64,000 bases of DNA from Legionella cardiaca (lineage in GTDB: Bacteria > Pseudomonadota > Gammaproteobacteria > Legionellales > Legionellaceae). Location: positions 2,293,036 through 2,357,035 of the forward strand of contig NZ_CP119078.1 of assembly GCF_029026145.1 (NCBI RefSeq), in the 5' to 3' direction. The notes under the pieces are model-generated. The model did not search any database. It had not been told where the DNA came from and saw nothing but the letters and a program-made list of their open reading frames with translations. The number at the start of each line of letters is the position of its first letter. Within the stretch, counting starts at the first letter, position 1. Of this stretch, positions 54,314-63,321 are shown piece by piece. The position numbers and the translations under genes were made by a program.

Positions 54314-54400
54314 GTCCTTCCTCATAAGCGGGAATCTACTCAGCAAAATAGGTTCAAAATTTGAATGAAAAATAGATTCCCGCCTGCGCGGGAATGACAT
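54314..54400. repeat. Dispersed repeat, family B, copy 2
   Basis: The element begins GTCCTTCCTCATAAGCGGGAAT, and ends GATTCCCGCCTGCGCGGGAA followed by TGACAT. Arms are inverted around an AT-rich centre (TTCAAAATTTGAA). It separates the thiolase from the small membrane protein gene. Confidence 0.65.
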
Positions 54401-54440
54401 AACCTATGCGGAACAGTGATTTTTATACCTGCTCCCTATT

Positions 54441-54513
54441 TGTCATTTCCACGCAGGAGGGAATCCACCCAGAAGACAGATTTAAAATGAATTTCCGCCG
54501 GTGTGGAAAAACA
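54441..54513. repeat. Dispersed repeat, family B, copy 3
   Basis: The element begins TGTCATTTCCACGCAGGAGG and ends CCGGTGTGGAAAAACA, again inverted around an AT-rich core. Copies 2 and 3 sit side by side inside the liu cluster, together filling most of the roughly 300-bp gap. Confidence 0.6.
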
Positions 54514-54566
54514 TAAATGTTATTGGAATAATAAACGCTTATTAGTAAATATAACAAAGGATGTAC

Positions 54567-54881
54567 ATGCTTAGACAAAGTTTAATTTACCTGATACTAA
54601 GTATTTTAGTCGTGGTTTTTGCTAAATTTGCCCATATGCTTATTGTCTACATTGATATGCTCTATGCGTTTATTAATGTTAAATTAACCCCTATCTTTAG
54701 CCATACTGGTTTGGGTTTAGTCATAAGAAAAGTTATTCTTTTGGTATTTATCCCCGTTATTATTGCTGCAATTCCAGCACTGACCTATAGGCTGGTTAAA
54801 GGTAAAGATATGCCTCATCTTATCGAATTAACCTGGTGTTTGTGGCTTGTAATTGTGCTCAGCAATATTTTGATACGTTAA
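54567..54881 (+). CDS. Small integral membrane protein of the liu cluster
   Basis: A 104-residue protein with three predicted membrane segments (about residues 4-24, 44-70 and 82-102) separated by short loops. No family is recognised. ATG 54567 is used: AAGG at 54557-54560 gives a 6-nt spacing, whereas ATG 54561 is too close. It sits 9 bp before the carboxyltransferase gene, so it is probably co-transcribed with leucine catabolism genes, but no role in the pathway is evident. Confidence 0.65.
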   Translation: MLRQSLIYLILSILVVVFAKFAHMLIVYIDMLYAFINVKLTPIFSHTGLGLVIRKVILLVFIPVIIAAIPALTYRLVKGKDMPHLIELTWCLWLVIVLSNILIR

Positions 54882-54890
54882 AGGACAAAC

Positions 54891-56498
54891 ATGGGCAAAA
54901 TTATTAGTCAGCTAAACCCTGGCAGTAGCGAATTTAAAGAAAATCAGGTAACCATGCAAAACCTGGTTGCCGAGTTGCAAGCAACCATAAAAAAAATTGC
55001 ACAAGGTGGCGACGAAAAAGCACGCCAACGGCATCTAAAGCATGGCAAATTATTGCCTCGTGAGCGTTTACAACAGTTATTAGATCCAGGAAGTCCTTTT
55101 CTTGAATTATCACAGTTAGCAGCCTTTCAAGTTTATGATGATTATGTACCTGCTGCTGGCATTATCACGGGCATTGGACGTATAGCCGGTATTGAATGCA
55201 TGCTTGTTGTGAATGATGCGACGGTGAAAGGCGGTACCTATTATCCTTTAACAGTCAAAAAACATTTACGTGCACAAGAAATTGCGCGAATCAATCATCT
55301 ACCCTGCATTTATCTTGTTGATTCAGGAGGCGCTTTTTTACCTCAGCAAGACGAAGTTTTTCCTGATCGGGATCATTTTGGCCGTATTTTTTATAATCAA
55401 GCTACTTTATCAGCAGCTAATATTCCACAAATTGCCGTAGTCATGGGCTCATGTACTGCTGGTGGTGCCTATGTACCCGCCATGGCTGATGAATCTATTA
55501 TGGTACAAAATCAAGCTACCATCTTTTTAGGTGGTCCTCCTCTTGTTAAGGCAGCCACAGGCGAAGTTATCACCGCTGAAGAATTAGGTGGGGCCGATGT
55601 TCATTGCCGTCACTCTGGTGTCGCCGATCATTATGCGGAAAATGATACCCATGCGCTGCATCTGGCACGTATCGCGGTAAGTCATTTAAACCGTCAAAAA
55701 CCGCAATCGCTCTGTCGCATTCAAAGTCGTGAGCCAGCTTATGATCCTAAGGAACTCAATGGCATTGTACCTGCAGATCCACGTAAGCCCTATGATATTC
55801 GTGAAATTATTGCACGTATTGTTGATGCCTCTGAATTTGATGAATTTAAAGCACTCTACGGCACGACTCTCGTTTGTGGCTTTGCTCATCTTTTTGGCTA
55901 TCCCATTGGGATTATTGCTAATAATGGCATTTTATTTGGGGAAAGCGCTCTTAAAGGGGCTCATTTTATTGAGCTATGCACCCAGCGAAAAATACCTCTT
56001 TTATTTTTACAAAATATCACAGGCTTCATGGTAGGAAGTAAATATGAAGCAGCTGGAATCGCGAAACATGGCGCAAAAATGGTGACAGCAGTAGCGAATG
56101 CAAATGTTCCCAAGTTTACAGTAATTGTTGGCGGCAGTTTTGGAGCAGGAAATTATGCCATGTGTGGACGTGCTTACGGTCCACGCTTTTTATGGTCATG
56201 GCCCAATGCTCGTATCTCAGTAATGGGTGGTGAACAAGCTGCCAATGTTTTAGCTCAAGTCAACCGTGACAAACACAACAAACAAGGAACAAACTGGCCT
56301 GCTGAAGAAGAGGAAGCATTTAAAGCCGAGTTACGCGCCCAGTACGAAACTCAAGGCAACCCTTATTATGCAAGCGCCAGACTTTGGGATGATGGCGTTA
56401 TTGCTCCTGAAGATACACGCACAATTCTTGGTTTAAGTTTATCTGCAGCCCTAAATGCACCTATTGAAACAACCCATTTTGGCGTGTTTCGCATGTAA
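54891..56498 (+). CDS. liuB: 3-methylcrotonyl-CoA carboxylase beta (carboxyltransferase) subunit
   Basis: This 535-residue carboxyltransferase carboxylates 3-methylcrotonyl-CoA using carboxybiotin from the alpha subunit encoded downstream. The two acyl-CoA carboxyltransferase halves are visible: [25 protein letters not shown] near the N-terminus, then [19 protein letters not shown] and [21 protein letters not shown], with the C-terminal CoA-binding region ending [11 protein letters not shown]. Length and gene order match methylcrotonyl-CoA carboxylases rather than propionyl-CoA carboxylase. Confidence 0.93.
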   Translation: MGKIISQLNPGSSEFKENQVTMQNLVAELQATIKKIAQGGDEKARQRHLKHGKLLPRERLQQLLDPGSPFLELSQLAAFQVYDDYVPAAGIITGIGRIAGIECMLVVNDATVKGGTYYPLTVKKHLRAQEIARINHLPCIYLVDSGGAFLPQQDEVFPDRDHFGRIFYNQATLSAANIPQIAVVMGSCTAGGAYVPAMADESIMVQNQATIFLGGPPLVKAATGEVITAEELGGADVHCRHSGVADHYAENDTHALHLARIAVSHLNRQKPQSLCRIQSREPAYDPKELNGIVPADPRKPYDIREIIARIVDASEFDEFKALYGTTLVCGFAHLFGYPIGIIANNGILFGESALKGAHFIELCTQRKIPLLFLQNITGFMVGSKYEAAGIAKHGAKMVTAVANANVPKFTVIVGGSFGAGNYAMCGRAYGPRFLWSWPNARISVMGGEQAANVLAQVNRDKHNKQGTNWPAEEEEAFKAELRAQYETQGNPYYASARLWDDGVIAPEDTRTILGLSLSAALNAPIETTHFGVFRM

Positions 56499-56569
56499 AG
56501 AATTAAGGAGTCCTGGATTAACCATATCCATATTATTAGACTACCAGGGAGCTCAAAAGGAGATAATTG

Positions 56570-57349
56570 GTGACTGATTTATTACTCAGCGAATTACATA
56601 ATCATATTTTTATCATTACGTTAAATCGAGTCGATAAACACAATGCCTTTGACGATAATTTATTAGCAACATTGCAAACCACATTGGATGAAGCAATTAA
56701 TAATCCATTAGTACGGGTTATCTTATTAAGATCAAATGGTCGTCATTTTTCTGCTGGTGCCGATTTGGGATGGATGCAGCGCATGGCGCAATTTAGTGAA
56801 GAAGAAAATCTTCGCGACGCGATGGTTTTAGCACGAGTCATGTCAACTTTAAATCAAAGCCCTAAGCCAACCATTGCCATTGTCCAGGGTGCCGCTTTTG
56901 GGGGAGGCGCCGGGCTTGCTGCCGCCTGTGACATTACTATTGCCGCAACGACTGCCCGCTTCTGTTTCTCAGAAGTTAAATTAGGTTTAATTCCGGCGGT
57001 AATAAGTCCCTATGTTGTTAAAGCAATTGGTGAGCGAGCTGCCAAATGGTTGTTTATCACGGCCGAAACTTTTGATGCTGAACATGCTAAACAATTAGGA
57101 CTTGTCCATCATTGCGTTGCTGAAAATGAGCTGTGGGGTTTTAGCTTAACTTTTGCTGAACAAATGACAAAACTAGCACCACTTGCAGTACGTGATTGTA
57201 AACTTTTAGTCACTGATGTCGCCAACAAACCAATCGATGAAGAATTATTACGCTATACTGCGACTTTGATAGCTAAAAAGCGTGTTTCAGCGGAAGGGCA
57301 GCAAGGCTTGCATGCCTTTCTTAATAAAGAAACACCAAACTGGAACTAG
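56570..57349 (+). CDS. liuC: Methylglutaconyl-CoA hydratase
   Basis: This 259-residue crotonase-fold enzyme hydrates 3-methylglutaconyl-CoA to HMG-CoA in leucine breakdown. [14 protein letters not shown] contains the oxyanion-hole turn, and [16 protein letters not shown] is the second glycine-rich loop with an acidic residue. GTG 56570 is the start, with AGGAG 7 nt upstream; TTG 56567 is too close. It ends 8 bp before the biotin carboxylase subunit gene, between the two carboxylase subunits as in other liu operons. Confidence 0.9.
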   Translation: MTDLLLSELHNHIFIITLNRVDKHNAFDDNLLATLQTTLDEAINNPLVRVILLRSNGRHFSAGADLGWMQRMAQFSEEENLRDAMVLARVMSTLNQSPKPTIAIVQGAAFGGGAGLAAACDITIAATTARFCFSEVKLGLIPAVISPYVVKAIGERAAKWLFITAETFDAEHAKQLGLVHHCVAENELWGFSLTFAEQMTKLAPLAVRDCKLLVTDVANKPIDEELLRYTATLIAKKRVSAEGQQGLHAFLNKETPNWN

Positions 57350-57357
57350 GACCTGCG

Positions 57358-59313
57358 ATGTTTACCAAAATTCTTATTGCCAACCGGGGTGAAATTGCCT
57401 GTCGCATTATAAAAACCTGCCGACAAATGGGAATTCATACTATTGCTGTTTATTCAACAGCCGACAAAGACAGTCGTCATGTCAAAGAAGCTGATAGTGC
57501 TTTTTGCATAGGTGAAGCACCCGCCAAGGCCAGTTATTTGAATATTGAAGCGATCATTGCTGCGGCCATTACCAGTGGCGCCCAAGCCATTCATCCAGGG
57601 TATGGTTTTTTGTCTGAAAATTCTCTTTTTGCTAAAGCCTGTGAAGAAGCGGGTATTGTATTTATTGGTCCATCTATCGCAGCCATGGAAGCAATGGCTT
57701 CAAAGCAACTGGCTAAACAGTTGCTGGAAAAAACTGCGGTGCCCTTAACCCCTGGCTACCATGGAAGTGAACAAACCGATGAGCGTTTATTAATAGAAGC
57801 ACGTCGCATTGGCTTCCCAATTTTATTAAAGGCTGCAAGCGGCGGGGGCGGAAAAGGAATGCGTGCAGTTCATAAAGAAGCGGAGTTTGCAGAAGCTTTG
57901 GCCGGTGCTCGTCGCGAGTCCATGGCAAGTTTTGCTGATGACACCATGCTTATAGAAAAACTCATTTTAAATCCCCGTCATGTAGAAGTACAAATAATGG
58001 CCGACAATCACGGTCACGTAGTGCATATTTTTGAACGAGATTGCTCTATTCAACGTCGACATCAAAAAATAATTGAAGAAGCACCCGCTCCAAATTTGTC
58101 ACATTCCATGCGCCAGGGTTTAGCAGAAGCAGCCTGTGAGGTTGCTCGTTCAATTAACTATCGGGGAGCAGGCACAGTTGAATTTTTAGTCGACGGGAAT
58201 GAGCATTTTTATTTCATGGAAATGAATACCCGTCTCCAAGTCGAGCATCCAGTAACAGAAATGATAACTGGTTTTGATTTAGTTACCTGGCAGTTAAAAA
58301 TTGCTGCTAATGAACCATTACCTTATTCACAAGATAAAATTATTGCCAACGGCCATGCTATAGAATGTCGCATTTATGCTGAAGATCCCCATCAAGGTTT
58401 TATCCCTTCCATTGGCCAACTACATTTTTTAAAATTGCCTCACGGTGATGGTATTCGAATCGACAGCGGCGTAGACATCAATTCAACAATTACCATGTAT
58501 TATGATCCAATGATTGCCAAACTGATTGCCTGGGGTGAAACGAGAGAGCAGGCTTTACATCGTTTGCAAAAGGCATTGGAAAATTATGCGATTGGCGGAG
58601 TTAAAACAAACATTTCCTTCTTGCAAACCATTTGTAAACACCCAAGATTTGCAAAAGCGGATTTAAGTACTGATTTTCTATCGCAAGAAACTATTATATT
58701 ACCAGTTCCTGACAAAGAATTGGCCTTATTAATGGCTGCCAGCTATGACTATCTTGCTTTAACACAGCAAGAACAAGATCCCCTATATCAAGAAAGTTTT
58801 GCTTGGCAAATGCATTTAGCAAGTTATTGGTATCGGCGTTATCTTGTCGATGGGCACCTGAAAGAAGTCAAAATTACTCCACTTAGCCCTAACTCTTTCA
58901 GGCTAACTCTCGATGAAAAAGAATTCAATCTGCGCTCTCAGCAATTTGGTGACCAACTTGTCATTGATGATGGGCGTCAAACCCAACTTGCCTTCGTTGA
59001 TAATCAAATGCAAACTATTACCTTCTATTTTAAAGAAGGCCTGATCGCAGTTGAGCGTTTTAGCTGGCAAAATCTAGATACTCAAGCGACAAAAAAAGGG
59101 CAACTTACAGCCCCTATGCCAGCAACCGTGGTCGCCATTTTAAAAAATATTGGTGATAATGTTAAAGAAGGTGACAGCTTAATTGTTTTAGAGGCCATGA
59201 AAATGGAGCACACGATTCATGCTCCCAAAGATGGGGTACTTGCTGAATTATTTTATGACGTTGGCTCACAAGTAAATGAAGGGGCTGAGTTATTAGCCCT
59301 AAAAACTGATTAG
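57358..59313 (+). CDS. liuD: 3-methylcrotonyl-CoA carboxylase alpha (biotin carboxylase) subunit
   Basis: This 651-residue subunit carboxylates its biotin and passes CO2 to the beta subunit. The biotin carboxylase part (about residues 1-445) has the ATP-grasp glycine loop [31 protein letters not shown] and [14 protein letters not shown] variable middle region is followed by the C-terminal biotinyl domain with [13 protein letters not shown], where the Lys is biotinylated. Spacing to liuC (8 bp) and liuE (8 bp) shows one operon. Confidence 0.95.
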   Translation: MFTKILIANRGEIACRIIKTCRQMGIHTIAVYSTADKDSRHVKEADSAFCIGEAPAKASYLNIEAIIAAAITSGAQAIHPGYGFLSENSLFAKACEEAGIVFIGPSIAAMEAMASKQLAKQLLEKTAVPLTPGYHGSEQTDERLLIEARRIGFPILLKAASGGGGKGMRAVHKEAEFAEALAGARRESMASFADDTMLIEKLILNPRHVEVQIMADNHGHVVHIFERDCSIQRRHQKIIEEAPAPNLSHSMRQGLAEAACEVARSINYRGAGTVEFLVDGNEHFYFMEMNTRLQVEHPVTEMITGFDLVTWQLKIAANEPLPYSQDKIIANGHAIECRIYAEDPHQGFIPSIGQLHFLKLPHGDGIRIDSGVDINSTITMYYDPMIAKLIAWGETREQALHRLQKALENYAIGGVKTNISFLQTICKHPRFAKADLSTDFLSQETIILPVPDKELALLMAASYDYLALTQQEQDPLYQESFAWQMHLASYWYRRYLVDGHLKEVKITPLSPNSFRLTLDEKEFNLRSQQFGDQLVIDDGRQTQLAFVDNQMQTITFYFKEGLIAVERFSWQNLDTQATKKGQLTAPMPATVVAILKNIGDNVKEGDSLIVLEAMKMEHTIHAPKDGVLAELFYDVGSQVNEGAELLALKTD

Positions 59314-59321
59314 GGAAAGGC

Positions 59322-60227
59322 ATGAACTATCCGAAAAAAGTTACGATAGTTGAAGTAGGCCCACGGGATGGGCTGCAAAATGAATCCTCTTTTGTGGCTA
59401 CCGATACTAAAATTGAATTAATCAATTTATTAAGTCAAAGTGGGCTGCAAGACATTGAAGTTACGAGTTTTGTTTCAGCCAAGGCTATTCCACAATTAGC
59501 CGATAATGAAGTGGTATTCTCTTCAATTAAGAAACCTGAACATATTCATTTTTCTGCTTTAGTACCTAATGAAAGAGGTATGCTAAAAGCGCTTGAAGTG
59601 GGAACGAAAGAAATCGCCGTTTTTACAGCAGCAAGCGAATCCTTTAATCAAAGGAACATTAATTGCTCAATTGCAGAAAGCATCAAACGTTTTAAACCCG
59701 TTCTTGCTTTAGCCAAAACTCATCATATTCGTGTGAGGGCTTATATTTCTTGTGTTCTTGGATGCCCCTATGAGGGAAAAATAGCGCCACAACAAGTTGC
59801 AGAAGTAGCGCGCCAATTGTTAGCCTTAGAGGTAGATGAAATTTGCCTTGGAGATACTATTGGTGTCGGAACGCCAAGTCAAACACAAGCTGTTATTAAT
59901 GAAGTATTGAAATTTTTACCTTTATCACAATTAGCAATGCACTTTCATGATACCTACGGTCAAGCTATTGCCAATATTTTTTCCTCTCTGGAATGTGGCG
60001 TTGATCGTTTTGATAGCGCTGTTGCTGGACTTGGTGGTTGCCCCTATGCGCGCGGCGCTACGGGGAATGTTGCCACAGAAGATGTCCTTTATCTCATGCA
60101 TGGCCTGGGTATAGAGACAGGAGTTGATATTTTTAAAATCGTGGCTGCAGGCGACATGATTTGCAAAGCACTTGGAAAAAAGAACCAATCAAAAGTAGCT
60201 AATGCCTTGTTAGCGAATCAAGGCTGA
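59322..60227 (+). CDS. liuE: Hydroxymethylglutaryl-CoA lyase
   Basis: HMG-CoA lyase splits HMG-CoA to acetoacetate and acetyl-CoA, the last step of leucine catabolism. The 301-residue TIM-barrel protein has VEVGPRDGLQNESSFV (metal and Arg), AMHFHDTYGQAIAN (two metal-binding His) and the catalytic Cys in GLGGCPYARGATGNVATED. Length and motifs match human HMGCL and bacterial MvaB. It overlaps the convergent unknown gene by 10 bp and terminates the cluster. Confidence 0.95.
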   Translation: MNYPKKVTIVEVGPRDGLQNESSFVATDTKIELINLLSQSGLQDIEVTSFVSAKAIPQLADNEVVFSSIKKPEHIHFSALVPNERGMLKALEVGTKEIAVFTAASESFNQRNINCSIAESIKRFKPVLALAKTHHIRVRAYISCVLGCPYEGKIAPQQVAEVARQLLALEVDEICLGDTIGVGTPSQTQAVINEVLKFLPLSQLAMHFHDTYGQAIANIFSSLECGVDRFDSAVAGLGGCPYARGATGNVATEDVLYLMHGLGIETGVDIFKIVAAGDMICKALGKKNQSKVANALLANQG

Positions 60228-60790
60228 CTTAAGCTTATTTCTACACTTTGAGAAGGCAGAGGGGTCTTTTGAACTCGATTGGGATCAATGGTTTTATTGT
60301 CAAAAAATTGATAATAACCATTAACGTACCTATTCCCCAAGGAGTATAAAGCCGGGAGAGTCCCTATTGCAGATAATAATAGCAAGACATTCTTTATAAA
60401 AGGTTTCCAACTTTGCTCACTTTCAATATGAGCTTCGTATTTTCTCACCATTGCTTTGGCATCATCCAGGAAGCAGCGTTCAATTTTCCTCTTTTCTTCT
60501 TCAGGGGTAAACTGCGTAATTGTCTTTTGGACTTTATCGTTAAAACTTTTCAGCAACGTTTCATAGTCTTGCACAAACTGTTGCTTAATTGTTTCTTGAG
60601 AGGAGTCAACAAGCTCTATTTCCTGCGAAATATACTCTTTTATTTTTGTTGCAGCATACATAAACACGGCATGCTCAGAAAACGAACTGTCTCGCAATTC
60701 AAGTGAAAGCGCATCAAGTGGGGTATCTTGTAAATAGTCATTGCGAATTTCTCTATAACTTTCCCAAAGCACCAACTTCTTTCTTGACAT
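60218..60790 (-). CDS. Unknown single-pass membrane protein, putative effector
   Basis: The 190-residue protein is mainly helical with a coiled-coil-like region (about residues 60-125: ETIKQQFVQDYETLLKSFND and onward), one hydrophobic segment (about 134-155, NVLLLLSAIGTLPALYSL) and a polar tail ending EISLSQP. There is no signal peptide. AGGAGG lies 4-9 nt before the ATG. A PmrA-box-like promoter lies upstream (60818-60850). It overlaps the liuE 3' end by 10 bp. The promoter architecture places it with the other candidate effectors; function unknown. Confidence 0.63.
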   Translation of the reverse strand: MSRKKLVLWESYREIRNDYLQDTPLDALSLELRDSSFSEHAVFMYAATKIKEYISQEIELVDSSQETIKQQFVQDYETLLKSFNDKVQKTITQFTPEEEKRKIERCFLDDAKAMVRKYEAHIESEQSWKPFIKNVLLLLSAIGTLPALYSLGNRYVNGYYQFFDNKTIDPNRVQKTPLPSQSVEISLSQP

Positions 60791-60817
60791 ACTTTCCTCC
60801 TAAAAATAATTAACTGC

Positions 60818-60850
60818 ATTGTAGTAACAAAAACTTAAGAAATTATTAAT
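60818..60850 (-). promoter_or_regulatory. PmrA-box-like promoter of the 60790 gene
   Basis: Minus strand: half-site ATTAATAAT (60850-60842), TT spacer, half-site CTTAAGTTT (60839-60831), 7-nt gap, then -10 TACAAT (60823-60818). The rest of 60851-61079 is AT-rich with nothing else recognised. Confidence 0.55.
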
Positions 60851-61079
60851 AATTTACTAAAAACGGCAAGCATTTTTTTATTAATAGCTCAAGAATTAAT
60901 TAATTGATTTTAAATGAATTTTTTATGATCTTTTTGTTCAAAAATTATAGATAAAATCTTGTTACCTCATTAAGGGTGAATAGATTGAGTTTGTTGCCAG
61001 TTAAGAGTGACAGCGTAGGCAAGCTACACTGCATAGATTGATTAGGCATTGAAGAGGCATTTTTCTTTAAATCTGTAGA

Positions 61080-63131
61080 TTATGACGGGCTGTAACCTTT
61101 CCCTGTATCTGGCAGTTCATCGCGACGAGCCCTAATAAGTTTTTCAAGAGCATCGATAGAGCTTGTTTTAAGACCAAAAAGTTGTGTCATTTTACCTTGT
61201 CCTTTTTCTAATAGACGGTAAGCAGGACTCTTCTCAATTTCTTCTATTTTATTTTCCAAATCTAACCTATTATCACATTTTTCCAGTTGCGTCTTAAAAT
61301 CCAATAATATACTTGTCTTTAAAGCATCCCCTACGATTCCCTTATATTTCTGCTTTAATTCCTGAATTTTCTCAAAATCTCCCTTTACCTCCAAAGCATC
61401 AAGTGATGCTGGATCAGCATGTGAGCGACCATTACCATTTAAAGTGCTGTGTTTATAAATATTTTTTAACTCACTTTTTAACTCAGTTACCTTTTTAATC
61501 ATTTCACTTTGATATCCAGAATCAACAATAACTGGTTGTCTGTTTTGTGAAAAATGAAATCCATCAGGCCTTTGAACCAGAGTAACTCCTTTGCCTTCAT
61601 CTAGAAAATAATGATCCCTGCCATTTGTACCTTTATAATTAATTTTTAGCGTTGATGCAGCGTGATGACTTGAACCATTGACTCTATTGAATTTGGCGTC
61701 ATATTCACTCTTCATCGCTCGTTCATAGTCAGGTGGAACAGTTACGGTTTGTTTATTTTTACTAAAATGATAACCATCAGGTCTTACTACCAAGGTTATT
61801 CCGGTATTCCTATCTAGATAATAATGATCTTTACCATTTGATCCATTAGCCTGTATATCAGGTCTTGTAAATGTTTGGTGACTTGAACCATTGACTCTAT
61901 TGAACCTGCCGTCATATTCACCCTTCATCGCTCGTTCATAATCAGGTGAAACAGTTACGGTTTGCTTATTTTTACTAAAATGATAACCATCAGGTCTTAC
62001 CACCAAGGTTATTCCGGTATTCCGGTCTAGATAATAATGATCTTTGCCATTTGATCCATTAGGGTGCATATCAGGTCTTGCAAATGTCCGGTGACTTGAA
62101 GGACTGCCTCCCTTGAATTTGGTATCATACTCACCCTTCATCGCTCGTTCGTAATCAGAGGAGACTGTTACGGTTTGCCTGTTTTGACTAAAATGGTAAC
62201 GACCATCAGGTCTTACTACCATCGTCACCCCAGTATTGCTGTCTAAGTAATAATGATCTTTATTACGCTGATTAACCCCTTTATCTATTAGGTTTGGACG
62301 TGGTGGCTCTGAAGCAGCAGAACGATTATGAGTCGTCGCATTTGGGATAACCCAGCCTGCCCCCGGTTGTAATTTAGGTGCTATCTTATCGTGCGATAAA
62401 TCAACAGTTCTTTTTAAGTCCGAATAAGCTTTCCAGGGATCATCAATAGCTGGTTTTTTTCCTTGAGAACGCAACAGTTCGTTTGCTTCTTCCAAAATAA
62501 TAATGCCCAACATGTTCAAGCCAGCGCCATCTTTACCGGAAGCCCAATTATCATCCTTATGACTAATTTCTACAGGGAAAATCCCTTCTTCAGCACAAGC
62601 CATGGCGGTTTTTCTTAAATCATCATGTTGCTCTAACTTAAGTTTGACAACCGTGCGCATAAAATCAATGCCTTTTGTTTTACCGTTTGGATTATATTTA
62701 ACATGATAATCCGCATCACAAAGGGCATCGAACTGATGTTTATGATTAAGAAGTTGGCCATTATTTTCTTGGCGAAGCCCAGCATTATTTAAACGATCAA
62801 TATAGTTAGTCACTAACGTATCGTAATGCCCACGGGGGTCATATTCTTCATTTGTATTTTCAATTTCATCCAACATATCTGTCAAAACAGCCTGAGCCGG
62901 ATGATGAGGATCATTTAATTTATTTTTCAAATGAAGAATTTTTTGCGCATGAAAAGCATGTTCAGAAGAAGGCCAAAGAAAGGTGCGCTCCTCACCATCG
63001 ACCATAAGCGTTTGCTTAATAGGTTTATGACCAGGTTTTGTTGTATTGGCAAAAGCACCATAAGGGTCAATTTTAGTATTTTTAAAAGGAGCAATTTTTT
63101 GCTGCCCGATTTTCAGATAAGGAAAAGGCAT
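61080..63131 (-). CDS. NADAR-domain protein with 71-residue tandem repeats, putative effector
   Basis: The 683-residue protein starts with a NADAR/YbiA-like domain (about residues 20-222): PYGAFANTTKPG, WPSSEHAFHAQKI (Glu57-His58), MRTVVKLKLEQHDDLRK, and HKDDNWASGKDGAGLNMLGI. NADAR enzymes remove ADP-ribose, for example from guanine, or cleave ADP-ribosyl glycosidic bonds. Residues about 291-550 hold four repeats of about 71 residues, each with (K/R)DHY(Y/F)LD, RPDG-YHFS and YERAMK-EYD. A helical tail (about 555-683) follows. GGTGA precedes the ATG, and a PmrA-box-like promoter lies upstream. The repeats have low divergence in the middle units, implying recent expansion. Effector status is inferred. 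Confidence 0.75.
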   Translation of the reverse strand: MPFPYLKIGQQKIAPFKNTKIDPYGAFANTTKPGHKPIKQTLMVDGEERTFLWPSSEHAFHAQKILHLKNKLNDPHHPAQAVLTDMLDEIENTNEEYDPRGHYDTLVTNYIDRLNNAGLRQENNGQLLNHKHQFDALCDADYHVKYNPNGKTKGIDFMRTVVKLKLEQHDDLRKTAMACAEEGIFPVEISHKDDNWASGKDGAGLNMLGIIILEEANELLRSQGKKPAIDDPWKAYSDLKRTVDLSHDKIAPKLQPGAGWVIPNATTHNRSAASEPPRPNLIDKGVNQRNKDHYYLDSNTGVTMVVRPDGRYHFSQNRQTVTVSSDYERAMKGEYDTKFKGGSPSSHRTFARPDMHPNGSNGKDHYYLDRNTGITLVVRPDGYHFSKNKQTVTVSPDYERAMKGEYDGRFNRVNGSSHQTFTRPDIQANGSNGKDHYYLDRNTGITLVVRPDGYHFSKNKQTVTVPPDYERAMKSEYDAKFNRVNGSSHHAASTLKINYKGTNGRDHYFLDEGKGVTLVQRPDGFHFSQNRQPVIVDSGYQSEMIKKVTELKSELKNIYKHSTLNGNGRSHADPASLDALEVKGDFEKIQELKQKYKGIVGDALKTSILLDFKTQLEKCDNRLDLENKIEEIEKSPAYRLLEKGQGKMTQLFGLKTSSIDALEKLIRARRDELPDTGKGYSPS
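61500..62261 (-). repeat. Tandem coding repeats of 213-216 bp
   Basis: Unit 1 runs 62261-62046 (216 bp), unit 2 62045-61833 (213 bp), unit 3 61832-61620 (213 bp), and unit 4 is degenerate from 61619. Units 2 and 3 are nearly identical over their first half at the DNA level, indicating recent duplication or gene conversion. Confidence 0.85.
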
Positions 63132-63161
63132 ATTTCACCAATAAAAACGCAATAAAATATA

Positions 63162-63194
63162 ATAATAGACGATCTAAATTAAGATAGTATTATC
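63162..63194 (-). promoter_or_regulatory. PmrA-box-like promoter of the 63131 gene
   Basis: Minus strand: half-site GATAATACT (63194-63186), AT spacer, half-site CTTAATTTA (63183-63175), 7-nt gap, then -10 TATTAT (63167-63162). Confidence 0.5.
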
Positions 63195-63238
63195 TGATAA
63201 TTAACAAATGTTTTTTTTGCTTGTCCCAGACAAAAATT

Positions 63239-63260
63239 GTCATGCCCGCGCGAGCATGAC
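63239..63260. repeat. Short palindrome related to repeat family B
   Basis: GTCATGC and GCATGAC are inverted around CCGCGCGA. The word CATGCCCGCG matches the 26593 element. It lies between two minus-strand genes, just downstream of the ceramidase-like gene, and could help end its transcript. Confidence 0.45.
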
Positions 63261-63321
63261 CGATCTTGTTGTCGCAGACAGAAGATGATTTTCATGCTGA
63301 ATTTTTATAACTAAATTGCTC

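Noticed and set aside
55729-56034. Second frame inside liuB
   Set aside because: It is a shadow of the carboxyltransferase gene with no independent start signal.
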